Below the pieces are notes generated by a model that made no database searches, was not told the origin of the DNA, and saw nothing but the letters and a program-made list of their open reading frames with translations. Both the position numbers and the translations under genes were made by a program. Shown here piece by piece: positions 1 through 7,464 of a stretch of 58,179 bases of DNA (position 1 is its first letter; each line of letters starts with the position of its first letter). Source of the stretch: Mycolicibacterium sp. GF69 (GTDB lineage: Bacteria; Actinomycetota; Actinomycetes; Mycobacteriales; Mycobacteriaceae); the NCBI RefSeq assembly GCF_003284965.1, contig NZ_QMEW01000033.1, positions 1 through 58,179 on the forward strand, read 5' to 3'.

Positions 1-1
1 T

Positions 2-60
2 CTGTCAGCGATGTCCCGAGACACCACAAGTCGCTACGCGATAGGTAGCGCACCGAAATC
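2..60 (-). repeat. 59-nt dispersed repeat, left copy
   Basis: This stretch is the reverse complement of 58118-58176, ungapped, with 50 of 59 positions identical by hand count. It begins at the TGA stop of the Nudix gene (minus strand) and runs away from it, starting GATTTCGGTGCGCTAC and ending GACATCGCTGACAG. The right copy sits in the same relation to the parA-like gene. A multicopy dispersed repeat or a transposon end would explain this; its nature is not known to me. Confidence 0.75.
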
Positions 61-595
61 ATTTGTTGCGGGCGGCTTCCGCGAGTTGGGTGAGGCCGAA
101 ATCGCAATCTTCCGGAAGCGCGTCGAGCGGCCACCAGCGCAGATCCAGCGACTCGTCGCTCACGACGATCTCGGCATCGGCCGGCGCGCGGACGATGAAC
201 TGCATGTCGAGGTGACGGGTGGGCACGCCCAACGAACACGTGACGGGATGCACGTGCAGCGCGGCAAGGCTCGGGTCGATCGCGAGACCTTCGATGCCGG
301 ACTCCTCGGTGGCTTCCCGCAATGCGGCCGCGACGACGCTGGAATCGGTTGGCTCGCAATGCCCGCCGAGTTGCAACCACCGCCCGAACCTCGGATGCAA
401 CGTCAGCAGCGCCCGAGTCCCGGTGTGGTCGACCACGAGTGCCGAGCCGGTGATGTGCCCCGGGACGCACTCACGCAGACACCCGTCCGGCCGGGCCGCC
501 AGAAACGCCAGCACCGCATGGCGCAGCGTGTCCTGCGCGGGATCGGGTGCGCGCCAACGGGTGAGCAGCTCGACCGCCGATGCGTGCAGGCTCAC
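59..595 (-). CDS. Nudix hydrolase family protein
   Basis: A 178-residue protein with a Nudix-type core: GGHCEP followed by REATEESG around residues 77-100, the segment that binds the divalent metal and cleaves a nucleoside-diphosphate-X bond. The glutamate/glycine spacing is one residue off the textbook Nudix box, as in several distant members. The GTG start overlaps the fbiB stop by four bases (GTGA), so it is the third gene of a fbiA-fbiB-Nudix unit and probably translationally coupled. The substrate is unknown. The context suggests a link to coenzyme F420 or its guanylated precursor, but that is inference. The stop codon touches the left 59-nt repeat. Confidence 0.8.
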   Translation of the reverse strand: MSLHASAVELLTRWRAPDPAQDTLRHAVLAFLAARPDGCLRECVPGHITGSALVVDHTGTRALLTLHPRFGRWLQLGGHCEPTDSSVVAAALREATEESGIEGLAIDPSLAALHVHPVTCSLGVPTRHLDMQFIVRAPADAEIVVSDESLDLRWWPLDALPEDCDFGLTQLAEAARNK

Positions 596-1998
596 TTGCG
601 CACCAGCAGACCGTCGGTCGGTACCGGAGACCGAGGACCCTGCGGCGCCTCATCGTCGGGGTAGCCGATCGCGACCGCCCCCAACGGCTCCCAGTCATCG
701 GGTAGCCCGAGTTCGTCGCGGACCACCTCCGGAGCGAAGATCGTCGAGCCGATCCAACAGCTGGCGACCCCGCGGACGGCCAATGCCACCAGCAGCGCCT
801 GTACGGCCGCGCCGACGGCCACGGTGAACATCGTGTGCTCGGCGGCGGCGCGCTCGGTGTCGGGATAGCTGTGCGCACCGTCGGGAACCAGGAACGGGAT
901 CACGATCTCCGGTGCGTCGTAGAGAATTCGGCCCCGATCGACGCGACGTTCGACGGCGTCGGCGGGGCGGCCGTCGGCGGTCAGATCGGCGCGCCACTTG
1001 TCCTTCATCCGATCGAGCAGCGCCGACCGCCGGGTCGGATCCTGCAACCACGCGAACCGGACGGGACGCGTGTGGTGCGGTGCGGGCGCGGTGAGCGCCT
1101 CGGCGACAGCGGCTTCCACGAGTTCGGGTGCCACGGGTTCGGCCGTGAACCGGCGCACCGAGCGGCGCAGCAGTTGCGCCTGACTCCTGCCGAGGGCGAT
1201 CGCCTCCTCGGTGCCCAGCCAGAACAGATCCTCCTCACCCGCCCGCACGAGCGCGCGCCCGCACGAGCCGTCGTCGGACAACCGCAGCCCGCGCACCACT
1301 GCGACGGGGATCTCGGTCAGCTTGCCCTTGACCAGATCCGCCGCCGCGGCGACCTCGTCGGCGACGGCGATCTCGGTGACGATGAGCTCGTTGCCGTGGC
1401 GGTCGACCGATCCGCCGTAACCGTGCAGGACGCTCAGGCCGGCCGCGCCGATCGCGACATCGGTCTGCCCGTTGCGCCATGCCCGTCCCATGGTGTCGGT
1501 GACGACGACGCCGACGGTGACGCCGAGACGCTCCTGCAACGCCGTCCGCAGTGACACCGCGCTACCGTCGGGATCTGTTGGTAGCAAGGCGAGTTCGGCT
1601 GAGTCGACATTGGAACCGTCGACACCGGCAGCGGCCTGCACCAGACCGATCCTGTTCTCGGTGATCAGCGTGCGTCCCTTGCGGGCCAGCACCCGGACCG
1701 CTTCGGCGTCGATCAGCTTGCGCCGCAGCACATCGCGCTCTTCCGGGTCGATCGGTGCATCGACGATGCGGCCCTCGCACTTCGACAGCACCTTGCTGGT
1801 CACCACGACGATGTCGTGGTCGCGCAGCCAGGGTGCGGCCGCCGCGAGCGCGGTGGCGAGGTCGTCGCCGGGCCGGAACTCGGGCAGCCCTGGGACGGGT
1901 AGCAGTTGGACGGCGCCCGCGGAGCCATGGTCGCCGCTCGGCGGCGCCGTCGGACCATGGTCGCCGCTCGGCGGCGCCGTCGGGCCGGGGCCGGTCAT
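592..1998 (-). CDS. fbiB: Bifunctional F420:L-glutamate ligase / FMN-dependent dehydro-F420 reductase FbiB
   Basis: FbiB adds the glutamate tail to F420-0 and, through its C-terminal nitroreductase-like domain, reduces dehydro-F420. The 468-residue protein shows the CofE-like half (residues about 25-260, with VVVTSKVLSKCEGR and VVTDTMGRAWRNG) followed by a nitroreductase-like half (RRSVRRF near residue 280, CWIGSTIF and LGAVAIGYPDD near the end). It is about 20 residues longer than the M. tuberculosis protein, partly because of a duplicated ten-residue block near the N-terminus (see the 1925-1984 repeat). ATG overlaps the fbiA stop (ATGA) and the stop overlaps the Nudix start, so three genes form one coupled operon. 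Confidence 0.95.
   Translation of the reverse strand: MTGPGPTAPPSGDHGPTAPPSGDHGSAGAVQLLPVPGLPEFRPGDDLATALAAAAPWLRDHDIVVVTSKVLSKCEGRIVDAPIDPEERDVLRRKLIDAEAVRVLARKGRTLITENRIGLVQAAAGVDGSNVDSAELALLPTDPDGSAVSLRTALQERLGVTVGVVVTDTMGRAWRNGQTDVAIGAAGLSVLHGYGGSVDRHGNELIVTEIAVADEVAAAADLVKGKLTEIPVAVVRGLRLSDDGSCGRALVRAGEEDLFWLGTEEAIALGRSQAQLLRRSVRRFTAEPVAPELVEAAVAEALTAPAPHHTRPVRFAWLQDPTRRSALLDRMKDKWRADLTADGRPADAVERRVDRGRILYDAPEIVIPFLVPDGAHSYPDTERAAAEHTMFTVAVGAAVQALLVALAVRGVASCWIGSTIFAPEVVRDELGLPDDWEPLGAVAIGYPDDEAPQGPRSPVPTDGLLVRK
1925..1984 (-). repeat. Two perfect 30-bp tandem units in the fbiB N-terminus
   Basis: Two adjacent 30-bp copies encode GPTAPPSGDH twice, starting at residue 5 of FbiB. The unit is a multiple of three, so copy-number change keeps the frame. 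It lies ahead of the conserved CofE domain and is probably a flexible tail. Confidence 0.85.
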
Positions 1999-3014
1999 GG
2001 CTTCACACCGGCCAAATCCAGGCCCGCACGCACCATTTCGCCGGTTATGGCGGGATCGGTCATCAGCAGCGGGACCGAACGAACCTCGACCCCATCGATT
2101 TCCGCGCGATCGTCCTCGTGCACCAGCCAACCGTCGAGGATCCCGACCCCGGAGCGTGCGCCGTAGTGCCGGCCGACCGCTTCGGACGTACTTTCCACAC
2201 CGATCACCGACAGGCATTCATCGGCCATGCCCCGCAAGGGCTTTCCGCCGATGATTGGGGAGTAGCCGATCACCGGAGCCGAGGTGGAGCGCAGCGCACC
2301 GCGGACACCCGGTACAGCGAGGATTGCGCCGACGCTGACGACCGGGTTGGAAGGTGCTATCAAGACGACGTCGGCGGATTCGATGGCGTCGGCGACGCCG
2401 GGTCCGGCGGTGGCCTTCTCGGCGCCGACGAACGCGAAACTGTGCGTGGGCACCTTGGCGCGGTACCGCACCCACCATTCCTGAAAGTGGATCGCGCGTT
2501 TGTCGCCGGCATGCTCACCGCGTCCGGGATCGGTGATGACGACGTGGGTTTCGCTGCGGTCATCGCTGGCCGGCAGCAGCGTTGCCCCCGGCGACCACCT
2601 CCGGCACAGCGCCTCGGTCACCTGTGAGAGCGGGTAGCCAGCACGCAGCATCTGACTGCGCACGAGGTGCGTCGCCAGATCCCGGTCGCCGAGCCCGAAC
2701 CAGTCGGGTTGCACGCCGTAGGCCGCGAGTTCCTCCTTGGCGTGCCAGGTTTCGTCGCGATGGCCCCAACCGCGGTCGGGGTCGATACCGCCGCCGAGGG
2801 TGTACATGCAGGTGTCGAGGTCGGGACAGATCCGCACGCCGAACATCCACGCGTCATCACCGATGTTGACCACAGCAGTCAGTTCGTGCTCATCAGTATC
2901 ATCAGTCCCAGCAGCACCTTTCGCGCCCGTGAACTGACCGAGCTTCAAGAGATGTTGCACGCCAAGCAGGAAGCGGGCGCCACCGACGCCGCCGACCAGC
3001 ACTGTGACCTTCAC
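1995..3014 (-). CDS. fbiA: 2-phospho-L-lactate transferase FbiA (CofD family)
   Basis: FbiA joins the activated guanylated phosphoenolpyruvyl (or phospholactyl) moiety to the deazaflavin FO, giving (dehydro)F420-0. The 339-residue product starts MKVTVLVGGVGGARFLLG, the nucleotide-binding opening of CofD proteins, and contains NIGDD, DLDTCMYTLGGG, HFQEWWVRY and IAPSNPVVSVGAIL, all family hallmarks. The GTG start at 3014 is chosen because the conserved protein begins there; the open frame continues upstream without similarity. It is the first gene of the fbiA-fbiB-Nudix unit and is divergent from whiB2 across a 314-nt gap. Confidence 0.95.
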   Translation of the reverse strand: MKVTVLVGGVGGARFLLGVQHLLKLGQFTGAKGAAGTDDTDEHELTAVVNIGDDAWMFGVRICPDLDTCMYTLGGGIDPDRGWGHRDETWHAKEELAAYGVQPDWFGLGDRDLATHLVRSQMLRAGYPLSQVTEALCRRWSPGATLLPASDDRSETHVVITDPGRGEHAGDKRAIHFQEWWVRYRAKVPTHSFAFVGAEKATAGPGVADAIESADVVLIAPSNPVVSVGAILAVPGVRGALRSTSAPVIGYSPIIGGKPLRGMADECLSVIGVESTSEAVGRHYGARSGVGILDGWLVHEDDRAEIDGVEVRSVPLLMTDPAITGEMVRAGLDLAGVKP

Positions 3015-3328
3015 ATCGATCGAGCGTAGGCCGTCGAGTTGGATCCGGTTCGGGCAGGAGCACTGCGGCGGCCGGGGGCGAGCGCGGTGTGACAGACACG
3101 CCGAGGTCACGACTCGCCGCATTTCGATCACGGAATGGTATGAATTCCTGTTCCAGAGCTTGACCGGGGCAGCTAACGCGTGTGTAATCACAGCAGTGTC
3201 ATTTCCCGGTAGGCCATCCGGTTCCGGTGCCGCAGACCGAGATTCGATCACTTGTTCGAATTGGAAGTGTCGTACAGATTCGTGGGGCACTTATAGGGGA
3301 TCAACGAGACCAGGTGAGGAGGCGGAAG
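3015..3328. promoter_or_regulatory. Divergent intergenic region fbiA / whiB2
   Basis: No gene is seen in these 314 nt. Base composition is visibly lower in GC than the flanks, as expected for a two-way promoter region. A GTGTGTAATCACA sequence (about 3179-3191) is dyad-like. A weak TTGTTC / TACAGAT pair (3252-3279) could serve whiB2. A strong ribosome site GAGGAGGCGG ends a few bases before the whiB2 ATG. No promoter is certain. Confidence 0.5.
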
Positions 3329-3724
3329 ATGTCTTTTGAGTACAGCGATTTCGATCGTCTGGTTCGGTTCGACAACCGATTCTTCGGCTCAGTCGACAGC
3401 GCGCCGCACACCGATCCGGAATTGGCACCGGTTGAGACGCCACGGCGTCCCCAATTAAGTCTGGTGCCAGATCCGATTGATGCTGCGCCGGCGCTAACAC
3501 CAGAAGATGAGTTGTGGCAGGAGCGCGCGCTGTGCGCTCAGACCGACCCCGAGGCATTCTTCCCCGAGAAGGGTGGCTCGACGCGCGAAGCCAAGCGGAT
3601 CTGCCAGGGTTGCGAGGTGCGCGATGCGTGCCTGGAGTATGCGTTGGCACATGACGAGCGCTTCGGCATCTGGGGCGGTCTATCCGAGCGCGAGCGTCGT
3701 CGGCTCAAGCGCGGAATTATCTGA
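3329..3724 (+). CDS. whiB2: WhiB-family iron-sulfur transcription factor WhiB2 (WhmD)
   Basis: WhiB2/WhmD is an actinobacterial [4Fe-4S] regulator linked to septation and division. The 131-residue product has the four cluster cysteines C69, C92, C95 and C101 (C-X2-C-X5-C for the last three), the FGIWGGLSERERRRL turn typical of Wbl proteins and a basic C-terminal tail KRG. Length fits WhmD of M. smegmatis. The ATG at 3329 is preceded by a strong Shine-Dalgarno sequence; an open frame extends upstream but has no similarity. The stop is followed at once by a dispersed repeat element (3725-3803). Confidence 0.96.
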   Translation: MSFEYSDFDRLVRFDNRFFGSVDSAPHTDPELAPVETPRRPQLSLVPDPIDAAPALTPEDELWQERALCAQTDPEAFFPEKGGSTREAKRICQGCEVRDACLEYALAHDERFGIWGGLSERERRRLKRGII

Positions 3725-3803
3725 GCCTCTTCGCGCAAGCGTCCCCCTGCCCTTCGGGCGGGTGGGCCCACCGCTTGTGAGGGGAGTGCCCCCACATCGC
3801 AAT
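3725..3803. repeat. Short dispersed element, copy 1 (after whiB2)
   Basis: Starting directly after the whiB2 stop, this stretch has left end CTCTTCGCGCA..CGTCCCCCT and right end GTGCCCCCACATCGCA. The same two ends, with a shorter and diverged middle, occur at 4915-4971. The inner part can fold (TGCCC-TTCG-GGCG). It is probably a REP- or MITE-like element; whether it also ends whiB2 transcripts is unknown. Confidence 0.7.
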
Positions 3804-3816
3804 CTGAGCCGCGAGG

Positions 3817-4281
3817 TCACTCGTCGTCTATCGTCGGGTCGATGACCGAAGGCTCGACGCCCAGATAGGTGGCGACCTGAGCCACCAGGATTTCATGCAG
3901 CAGCTCCTCGAGTTCGACGGCGTCCTTCGCCCGTCGCTCGATCGGCTTGCGGAACAGCACAATTCGCGCCCGTGTGGCGTTACCCCTGACATCTACACCA
4001 GCCGGGATCAGCCGGGCCAGGGCGATGGGCCCGTCGGCGATCACCTCCGGCGGCCACTGCACGCTCTCGGGATCCTTCGGCGCGATGCGGGGTATCTCGT
4101 CGACCGCCACATCGAGGGCCGCCAGCCGATCCTGCCAGCGCCGCTCGATCGGCTCATAAGCTTCGAGCACCGCCATGTCGAACCGTTCGGCGCGGCTGCG
4201 CCAACCCGGCACGGTGGGGGGAAGTAACGGCCCGCGCATATCGCGGCCCCGGCGCGCGCGCAGGTGTCCACGCTTGGCCAC
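3817..4281 (-). CDS. Metallopeptidase-like protein (Rv3259 type, zincin_1/DUF1025 family)
   Basis: A 154-residue protein at the Rv3259 position, facing whiB2. The segment VELEELLHEILVAQVATYLG corresponds to the place where zincin-type relatives carry HExxH. Here it reads HEILV, so the second zinc histidine is absent. The acidic end VIDPTIDDE and the segment RIVLFRKPIERRA are typical of this actinobacterial family as I recall it. Catalysis is therefore doubtful and the role is unknown. GTG start at 4281; it runs convergently towards whiB2 with the dispersed element between them. Confidence 0.75.
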   Translation of the reverse strand: MAKRGHLRARRGRDMRGPLLPPTVPGWRSRAERFDMAVLEAYEPIERRWQDRLAALDVAVDEIPRIAPKDPESVQWPPEVIADGPIALARLIPAGVDVRGNATRARIVLFRKPIERRAKDAVELEELLHEILVAQVATYLGVEPSVIDPTIDDE

Positions 4282-4396
4282 CGCTTCGATGCTCCTCTCG
4301 TGCGCGATGAGAAGGATCGTAACGGTTCGAGATCGGCCGTCGGCAGGCTGCGCGTGTCCGGCGCCGCGCGGCGTGCGGCCACGATAGCCTTCCGCT

Positions 4397-4828
4397 GTGA
4401 ACGTTCCCCGTCGCTGTTGCCGGCCCGGGTGTCCGCACTATGCGGTCGCGACGCTGACATTCGTCTACGCCGACTCCACGGCGGTCGTCGGCCCGCTGGC
4501 CACTGTCGCCGAACCGCACTCGTGGGACCTGTGTGTGGTGCACGCCGGGCGGGTCACGGCACCCCGCGGCTGGGAACTCGTCCGGCACGCCGGCCCGTTG
4601 CCTTCGCATCCCGACGAAGACGACCTCGTCGCGCTCGCCGACGCGGTTCGGGAGGGACGTGACGTCGCTCCGCCGGTCAACCGGATGGCGCCGGGCTTCA
4701 ACAAGGGCTTCTCCGATCCCGTCACCGGCGCAACCGGCGGATCACTGATGGCCCCACCGGCCAGACGCCCTGAGCCCAACGGCCGTCGGCGTGGCCATCT
4801 GCGCGTGCTGCCCGACCCCACTGATTAG
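4397..4828 (+). CDS. DUF3499 family protein (Rv3258c type)
   Basis: A 143-residue protein starting MNVPRRCCRPGCP, with paired cysteines (CCRPGC) and a second CVVHAGR cluster near residues 46-52 that look like a small metal-binding site. The C-terminal half is rich in proline, glycine and arginine and likely disordered. DUF3499 proteins are conserved across actinobacteria just upstream of the phosphomannomutase gene, as here (84-nt gap), but no function is established. GTG start at 4397. Clear by family and synteny, not by function. Confidence 0.85.
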   Translation: MNVPRRCCRPGCPHYAVATLTFVYADSTAVVGPLATVAEPHSWDLCVVHAGRVTAPRGWELVRHAGPLPSHPDEDDLVALADAVREGRDVAPPVNRMAPGFNKGFSDPVTGATGGSLMAPPARRPEPNGRRRGHLRVLPDPTD

Positions 4829-4911
4829 CTCGCTGCCTAGTCCGCCTGCACGTATCGCCGGACGGCTAGGCTGGCGCCAGAAGTAGTCCGTGTCACAAGG
4901 AGTTCTGATCC

Positions 4912-6354
4912 GTGCGCTCTTCGCGCAGCCGTCCCCCTACCCGTCTGACGGGAGGTGCCCCCACATCGCAGTCGCGGCCCGCTGCGGCGGTTCATCGCGT
5001 CATTAAGGCCTATGACGTGCGCGGCCTGGTCGGCGAGGAACTCGACGAGCAGTTCGTCGCCGACGTGGGCGGCGCCTTCGCCCGCCTCGTGCGCGACGGC
5101 GCCGCGCAGGTGGTGATCGGCTACGACATGCGGGCCAGCTCGCCGGCGCTGGCGGCCGCCTTCGCCGAGGGGGTGCTGACGCAGGGGCTCGATGTGGTGC
5201 GGATCGGCCTCGCTTCGACCGACCAGCTGTACTTCGCGTCGGGGCTGCTGGACTGTCCCGGCGCGATGTTCACCGCCAGTCACAACCCGGCCGCCTACAA
5301 CGGCATCAAGCTCTGCCGGGCCGGCGCCAAACCGGTCGGTAAGGACACGGGCCTGTCGCGCATCGCCGACGAGCTGATCGCCGGTGTCCCCGGCTACGAC
5401 GGTGCGCCCGGCACGGTCAGCGACCGCGATGTGCTCGACGACTACGGACATTTCCTGCGCTCGTTGGTGAGCCTGGCCGATCTGCGTCCGCTGAAGGTCG
5501 CCGTCGATGCGGGCAATGGCATGGCCGGGCACACCACGCCCGCGGTGCTGGGCCCGGTCCCGGGGATCACCCTGTCGCCGCTGTACTTCGAGCTCGACGG
5601 CACGTTTCCCAACCACGAAGCCAATCCGCTGGACCCGGCCAATTTGACCGATCTGCAGGCCTATGTCCTCGAGACCGGTGCCGATATTGGGCTGGCCTTC
5701 GACGGAGATGCCGACCGGTGCTTCGTCGTCGACGAGAAGGGGCGTCCGGTGTCGCCGTCCGCGGTGACCGCGCTCGTGGCCGCGCGGGAACTCGGCAGGG
5801 AGATCGGCGCCACGGTGATTCACAACCTGATCACCTCACGGGCGGTACCGGAATTGGTGGCCGAACGCGGTGGGACGCCGGTGCGCAGCCGCGTCGGGCA
5901 TTCCTATATCAAGGCGCTGATGGCCGACACCGGCGCGATCTTCGGCGGTGAGCATTCCGCGCACTACTACTTCCGCGATTTCTGGGGCGCCGACTCCGGC
6001 ATGCTGGCCGCGCTGCACGTGCTGGCCGCGCTCGGCGAACAGCATCGACCGCTGTCGGAGATCATGGCCGACTACCAGCGTTACGAGGCATCGGGGGAGA
6101 TCAACTTCACGGTCACTGACGCCGAGCGGTGTGTGGATGACGTGCTCAAGGCCTTCGGAACCCGAATCCACTCCATCGATCATCTCGATGGGGTCACCGT
6201 CGACCTGGGTGACGGCATCTGGTTCAACCTGCGGATGTCGAACACCGAACCGTTGTTGCGACTCAACGTCGAAGCCCGTACCGCTGATGAGGTCGACGAG
6301 ATCGTCGCGGCGGTCGCGACACAGATCGCCGCCGGTGCCGAGGCGGCGACATGA
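4912..6354 (+). CDS. manB: Phosphomannomutase ManB/PmmA
   Basis: Converts mannose-6-phosphate to mannose-1-phosphate, feeding GDP-mannose for PIMs, lipomannan and glycoproteins. The 480-residue protein has the alpha-D-phosphohexomutase order: catalytic serine loop FTASHNPAAYNGIK, metal loop FDGDADRC, sugar loop GGEHSAHYYFRDF and phosphate loop SNTEPLLRLNVEA. Relatives begin about where this sequence reads RPAAAVHRVIKAYDVRG. Here the GTG after AAGGAG is followed by 19 extra residues encoded by a dispersed element (4915-4971), so the N-terminus is extended. The stop overlaps the next gene (ATGA). Confidence 0.95.
   Translation: MRSSRSRPPTRLTGGAPTSQSRPAAAVHRVIKAYDVRGLVGEELDEQFVADVGGAFARLVRDGAAQVVIGYDMRASSPALAAAFAEGVLTQGLDVVRIGLASTDQLYFASGLLDCPGAMFTASHNPAAYNGIKLCRAGAKPVGKDTGLSRIADELIAGVPGYDGAPGTVSDRDVLDDYGHFLRSLVSLADLRPLKVAVDAGNGMAGHTTPAVLGPVPGITLSPLYFELDGTFPNHEANPLDPANLTDLQAYVLETGADIGLAFDGDADRCFVVDEKGRPVSPSAVTALVAARELGREIGATVIHNLITSRAVPELVAERGGTPVRSRVGHSYIKALMADTGAIFGGEHSAHYYFRDFWGADSGMLAALHVLAALGEQHRPLSEIMADYQRYEASGEINFTVTDAERCVDDVLKAFGTRIHSIDHLDGVTVDLGDGIWFNLRMSNTEPLLRLNVEARTADEVDEIVAAVATQIAAGAEAAT
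4915..4971. repeat. Short dispersed element, copy 2 (inside manB 5' end)
   Basis: 57 nt lie exactly between the manB GTG codon and the codon for the conserved SRPAAAV start. They share both ends with the element after whiB2: CTCTTCGCGCA..CGTCCCCCT on the left, GTGCCCCCACATCGCA on the right. The insertion is a multiple of three and adds 19 residues, from RSSRSRPP to PTSQ. Confidence 0.75.
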
Positions 6355-7460
6355 GCGCCGGCCCGCCGCGCTCGGCTGCGGTCGTAGACCTCGACGACGT
6401 CGACGGTTTGTTCGCCGCCGACCGTGACGGCCTGCTTCGCGCCGCGGCCATGTCCGGCGCGCAGGTGCGAGCCACCGGTGCGGCGCTCGACGAGGGCGAA
6501 CTCGAATCGCTGCGGACCGACGGGCCGCCCCGGACGTTGATCTGGGTCGCGGTCCGCGGCAACGCGGAGACCGCGGGATCGCTGCTCGCTTCGGCCTGGG
6601 GCGCCTCGGTCACCGCGCCGATCGTCGTCGCCCCCGAGGTGCCGCCCTGGATCGGTCCGCTGGACGTACTGATCGTCGCGGGCGACGACCCGGGTGATCC
6701 GGCCCTGGTAAATGCCGCCGCCACCGGTGTGCGTCGCGGCGCCCGGGTGGTCGTCGTGGCCCCGTACGAAGGCCCGCTACGTGACGTCGCCGCGGGCAGG
6801 GCGGTCGTGCTGCCGCCCCGGGTCTGGGTGCCCGACGAGTTCGGCTTGGTGCGTTACCTCGCCGCCGGTCTTGCGACGTTGAGCGTCGTTGACCCGACGA
6901 TGCATGTCGATCTGGCCGCGCTGGCCGACGAACTCGATGCCGAGGCGCTTCGCAACAGCGCGGGCCGGGAGCTGTTCACGAATCCGGCCAAGACGCTGGC
7001 CGAGCAGATGTCCGACCGCGAAGTCGTGCTGGCCGGCGACGGCGCGGCGACGCTGGGGGTGGCTCGGCACGGCGCCACCGTCCTGCTGCGCATCGCCCAC
7101 CGGGCGGTCACCGCGGCCGGCTTCGCCGACGCGTTGGTCGCGCTTCACGGCGGCCTGGGCGGCACGTCGACCGGTGACCGGGAGCGGTCGATCTTCCACG
7201 ACGAACAGATCGACGGCCCCCTGCCCAGGCGGATGCGCACGTTCGTGCTGACGACCGATGCCGAGCGACCATCCGTCGTCGCCCGGGCGGCGGGACTGGA
7301 CGACGTCGACGTGATCAGCGCTCAGGACGTGCCGGAACTGCCGGAGGCGGCGGCGGTGCCCGATGCATCGACGGCTGCTGGACGTCTGGAACAACAGCTG
7401 GCGATGCTGGCCGTGCGCCTGGAGATGGCGGCCGTGTATCTGAGACTGGTTCGAGGTTAG
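6351..7460 (+). CDS. TobH/SIS-like protein of the mannose operon (Rv3256c type)
   Basis: A 369-residue protein located between manB and manA in mycobacteria. It resembles the phosphosugar-isomerase (SIS/PGI-like) fold called TobH in some annotations: an alternating region VLIVAGDDPGDPALVNAAATGVRRGARVVVVAP near residues 103-138, and ELFTNPAKTLAEQM around residue 205. No catalytic residue can be named from sequence, so a role in handling sugar phosphates is inferred from context. ATG overlaps the manB stop by four bases, and manA follows within five bases, so the three genes are one operon. Confidence 0.8.
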   Translation: MSAGPPRSAAVVDLDDVDGLFAADRDGLLRAAAMSGAQVRATGAALDEGELESLRTDGPPRTLIWVAVRGNAETAGSLLASAWGASVTAPIVVAPEVPPWIGPLDVLIVAGDDPGDPALVNAAATGVRRGARVVVVAPYEGPLRDVAAGRAVVLPPRVWVPDEFGLVRYLAAGLATLSVVDPTMHVDLAALADELDAEALRNSAGRELFTNPAKTLAEQMSDREVVLAGDGAATLGVARHGATVLLRIAHRAVTAAGFADALVALHGGLGGTSTGDRERSIFHDEQIDGPLPRRMRTFVLTTDAERPSVVARAAGLDDVDVISAQDVPELPEAAAVPDASTAAGRLEQQLAMLAVRLEMAAVYLRLVRG

Positions 7461-7464
7461 TCAA

